Source of the DNA: Schwartzia sp. (in: firmicutes)
GTDB lineage: Bacteria > Bacillota > Negativicutes > Selenomonadales > Selenomonadaceae
Direction of reading: 5' to 3'
Length of the DNA: 8,537 bases
NCBI GenBank assembly: GCA_024691625.1
Contig: JAILNL010000192.1
Location: 1-8,537 of the forward strand
A model generated the notes under the pieces. That model was not told the origin of the DNA. It ran no database searches and saw nothing but the letters and a program-made list of their open reading frames with translations. Both the position numbers and the translations under genes were made by a program. Below are positions 6,857 through 8,537 of this stretch, one piece after another (within the stretch, counting starts at the first letter, position 1; every line of letters starts with the position of its first letter).

Positions 6857-7843
6857 TCAAAAATCACGTTTTCCTATATAATCCGCAGCCTCAATAAACG
6901 TATCGCGGACATCCTGCGGTATATCCGCATGCAGTGCCTTTTTCGCGTTATCAAGGAATTCATCAGCCTTCTGCTTCGCAAAATCGACACCGTCAGTTGA
7001 ACGTACGATTTCAAGCGCACGATTGACATCTGCATCTGTCATACCGCGGTTTGTAATGATTGCCGCCAATTCATCATGCTGAGGACTTGTTTCCAATGCA
7101 CGGATAACCGGCAGTGTAACAACTCCCTGACGTATATCATTTCCCGCAGCAGGCTTGCCCAGCTTTTTCGCATCTCCCGTGATATCCAGAAGGTCATCGG
7201 TGACTTGAAACGCCATTCCAATGAAGTGTCCGTAATCATAGAGGCTTTTGCATACCGCCTCATCTGCTCCTGAAACCATACCGCCAAGCTCACAGCATAT
7301 TGCAAGGAAATTAGCCGTCTTTTTCTCAATGCGCTCATAGTACTCTGAAATGCTGTGCTTCGCCGTAAACATCAGAGCATCCTGCTGTATCTCTCCCACG
7401 GAAAGCTCCGAAACCAGCTTCGCAAGGCGAATACTGACATCTTCACCGTAATGCTCATTTGCTACAAGTGAAAATGCCTGCGCAAAAAAATAATCGCCGC
7501 TCAGAATAGCGACCTGATTCCCCCATTTTGCATTTGCAGTGGGAGTCCCCCGCCGTGTATCCGAATTATCTATTACATCATCATGAACCAGCGATGCCAT
7601 ATGAATCATTTCCACGGCTGCCGCCAGCGGCATAATATGCTCACGGGAAAAACTCCTGCCCGCGTGAGCAGCTGTCAGCAAAAGTGCCGGACGAAGACGC
7701 TTGCCGCCGGAATTTACAAGATGTGTTCCTATCTCGGTAACCAGCGGAATATCCGACTTAACAGCCTCTAAAAGCAACGTTTCAAGAACTTCCAAATCTT
7801 TCTTTATCGAACAAAACAATCCTGCTTGTGCAATTCGCATCAT
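6857..7843 (-). CDS. Trans-polyprenyl diphosphate synthase, long-chain (hepta-/octaprenyl type)
   Basis: The enzyme condenses isopentenyl diphosphate with allylic diphosphates to build the isoprenoid tail. The 328-residue length is normal. Motifs in order are GGKRLRP near 46-52, the first Asp-rich motif DDVID at 88-92 followed by TRRGTPT, the Lys of IEKKTA near 172-177, and the second Asp-rich motif DDLLD at 216-220. The fifth residue before the first motif is a small Ala (A83) instead of the bulky aromatic of short-chain synthases, pointing to a long product of the HepT/IspB kind. ATG 7843 and ATG 7840 are adjacent; GGTGAG upstream is 3 or 6 nt away, so the second may be the actual start. 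The gene begins 28 bp after the Rrf2 gene. Its natural partner is the UbiA-family prenyltransferase downstream. Chain length is inferred. Confidence 0.93.
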   Translation of the reverse strand: MMRIAQAGLFCSIKKDLEVLETLLLEAVKSDIPLVTEIGTHLVNSGGKRLRPALLLTAAHAGRSFSREHIMPLAAAVEMIHMASLVHDDVIDNSDTRRGTPTANAKWGNQVAILSGDYFFAQAFSLVANEHYGEDVSIRLAKLVSELSVGEIQQDALMFTAKHSISEYYERIEKKTANFLAICCELGGMVSGADEAVCKSLYDYGHFIGMAFQVTDDLLDITGDAKKLGKPAAGNDIRQGVVTLPVIRALETSPQHDELAAIITNRGMTDADVNRALEIVRSTDGVDFAKQKADEFLDNAKKALHADIPQDVRDTFIEAADYIGKRDF

Positions 7844-7871
7844 CTACTCACCCGTTGAAAAATCATACGTC

Positions 7872-8303
7872 TCAGTCTTTATCCGGCAAAAGGTCATCCT
7901 GCCATTTCAGCAGATCTTCCAGAGTTACTGAATCGACAACCCCATGGACAGCCTCATTGATTTTTTTCCAAAGAATAAGTGTCGGACAAACAGCCTCACG
8001 CTGACAATCATTCGAAGGTGTATCAAGGCACGCTACAGGAGCAAGACTCCCCTCAATAAGCGTCAGTATCTCTCCTGCCGTATAATCCTTCGGAGCGCGT
8101 GCAAGCCGATATCCCCCCTGCGGTCCTCTGCTGCTCCTGACAAACCCTGCTTTGTTGAGCACCGATACAATCTGCTCCAGATACTTCTCCGAAATCTCCT
8201 GCCGCTGCGCGATGTCCTTAATGCGTACCGGACTGTCCTGATCATTCATTCCAATGTCAATCATAAGCCTTAACGCATATCTGCCGCGTGTTGAAATTTT
8301 CAA
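7872..8303 (-). CDS. Rrf2-family transcriptional regulator with IscR-like cysteines
   Basis: The 143-residue winged helix-turn-helix protein opens with MKISTRGRYALRLM, the Rrf2 N-terminal signature. The recognition-helix region follows (ISEKYLEQIVSVLNKAGFV, about 37-55), then the wing SSRGPQGGYRLAR (57-69). Three cysteines, C92, C100 and C106, lie in the loop where IscR binds its cluster; E. coli IscR has C92, C98 and C104. This suggests an iron-sulfur or redox sensor and not a CymR-like cysteine-metabolism regulator, which lacks them. The start is TTG 8303-8301, supported by GGGAGG at 8316-8311 with 7-nt spacing and by alignment of the N-terminal signature. It is the first gene of the array, so it may control itself and the polyprenyl synthase, tat and quinone genes behind it. 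Family is certain; ligand and targets are inferred. Confidence 0.93.
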   Translation of the reverse strand: MKISTRGRYALRLMIDIGMNDQDSPVRIKDIAQRQEISEKYLEQIVSVLNKAGFVRSSRGPQGGYRLARAPKDYTAGEILTLIEGSLAPVACLDTPSNDCQREAVCPTLILWKKINEAVHGVVDSVTLEDLLKWQDDLLPDKD

Positions 8304-8310
8304 CTTTATG

Positions 8311-8316
8311 CCTCCC
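8311..8316 (-). promoter_or_regulatory. Ribosome binding site supporting the TTG start of the Rrf2 gene
   Basis: GGGAGG is spaced 7 nt from TTG 8303-8301. No in-frame ATG at comparable spacing competes. Confidence 0.8.
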
Positions 8317-8325
8317 TATAGGTCA

Positions 8326-8340
8326 TGTTTATTAAAAACA
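8326..8340. promoter_or_regulatory. Short AT-rich dyad between promoter and Rrf2 gene, possible operator
   Basis: TGTTT at 8326-8330 and AAACA at 8336-8340 form a perfect 5-bp inverted repeat around ATTAA; the outer C-G and G-T positions extend it weakly. It lies roughly 40-55 nt downstream of the expected transcription start and just upstream of the ribosome binding site, where autoregulatory operators or a small leader hairpin could act. AT-rich DNA produces such dyads by chance, so this is only a candidate. Confidence 0.3.
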
Positions 8341-8388
8341 CGATTGCAATAATTATCGGTCATTTGAAAAAACCTAATACATATCTGC

Positions 8389-8397
8389 ATTATATCA
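8389..8397 (-). promoter_or_regulatory. Extended -10 promoter reading into the Rrf2 gene
   Basis: Read on the minus strand this is TGATATAAT: a perfect TATAAT at 8394-8389 with the TG of an extended -10 at the correct one-base offset. The -35 position 17 bp further upstream (8417-8412) reads TGGATT, a poor match, which fits an extended -10 or activator-dependent promoter. The leader to the TTG start would be about 80 nt. This is the only good promoter found ahead of the nine minus-strand genes. Confidence 0.55.
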
Positions 8398-8408
8398 AAA
8401 ATCCCCCG

Positions 8409-8414
8409 TATAAT
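8409..8414 (+). promoter_or_regulatory. Possible divergent -10 element reading rightwards
   Basis: A perfect TATAAT occurs on the plus strand, but the -35 position 17 bp upstream (8386-8391) is TGCATT, a poor match, and no TG extension is present. It would drive a gene beginning beyond the right edge. Confidence 0.2.
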
Positions 8415-8416
8415 CC

Positions 8417-8537
8417 ACATTTCCTCTATATTCGATAAAAAATGGTTGATTGTAAAATGAAATGCAACACCCAAAAATAGCAGTACATGTTGTTTTCCTG
8501 TATGATATATGCGACCAAACAAAATCAGAAAGGATGA
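8417..8537. other. Right-edge AT-rich non-coding region
   Basis: I see no convincing coding sequence here. A minus-strand frame of 68 codons (8522-8316) begins with TTG, lacks family features and has unlikely composition. The last bases, AGAAAGGATGA on the plus strand, could be a Shine-Dalgarno sequence for a rightward gene starting just past the window, which would make this a divergent intergenic region. That cannot be decided from the window. Confidence 0.35.

Noticed and set aside
8316..8522. 68-codon minus-strand frame upstream of the Rrf2 gene
   Set aside because: It starts with TTG, has no ribosome binding site or recognisable motif, spans the promoter and dyad, and has AT-driven Phe/Ile-rich composition.
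1..8537. Search for mobile elements, CRISPR, tRNA/rRNA or riboswitches
   Set aside because: No transposase-like reading frame, terminal inverted repeats, spaced repeat array, or recognisable structured RNA was seen; intergenic gaps other than the right edge are under 80 bp.

Overview
The window looks like a chromosomal stretch from an anaerobic Firmicute. Negativicutes (Selenomonas/Veillonella/Megasphaera-like) is my best guess, from the overall feel of the proteins and the gene mix; this is inference, not a database result. Base composition is moderate by eye. Every convincing gene lies on the minus strand, so the transcriptional order runs from the right edge to the left edge. Nothing suggests mobile DNA, CRISPR, tRNA or rRNA.

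Layout in transcription order. (1) A 234-bp AT-rich non-coding region (8304-8537) carries an extended -10 promoter, a short dyad and a strong ribosome binding site. (2) An Rrf2-family regulator with three IscR-like cysteines (8303-7872). (3) A long-chain trans-polyprenyl diphosphate synthase (7843-6857). (4) tatA (6801-6529) and tatC (about 6587-5532), the twin-arginine export pair. Their junction is unusual: the frames overlap, there is a run of six A just before the tatA stop, and a long acidic low-complexity segment precedes the TatC core. (5) A UbiD-family decarboxylase (5505-4048) and a UbiA-family prenyltransferase (4055-3207), overlapping by 8 bp. (6) folD (3174-2311), fhs (2233-566) and the N-terminal 183 residues of a MetF-like methylenetetrahydrofolate reductase that runs off the left edge (551-1). 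Gaps are 14-77 bp or overlaps, and I see no convincing terminator inside the array, so the nine genes could form one long transcription unit.

How the genes fit together. The polyprenyl synthase makes the isoprenoid tail, the UbiA-type enzyme attaches it to an aromatic acid, and the UbiD-type enzyme removes the carboxylate. This is the prenylation/decarboxylation segment of quinone biosynthesis, most likely menaquinone by the futalosine route in such an organism. TatA/TatC export folded, often cofactor-bearing redox enzymes. Fhs, FolD and the MetF-like protein interconvert formate, formyl-, methenyl-, methylene- and methyl-tetrahydrofolate. The leading Rrf2 regulator could tie the set to iron-sulfur or redox status.

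The clearest oddities are the tatA/tatC junction, TTG start codons in three of the nine genes (two of them with a tandem TTG-NNN-TTG arrangement that the ribosome binding site resolves), a charged residue in the first TatC membrane helix, and an intergenic region with interleaved divergent -10 elements. I found no clearly undescribed system. The genes are recognisable housekeeping and respiratory families, and the novelty is in the junctions and the arrangement.
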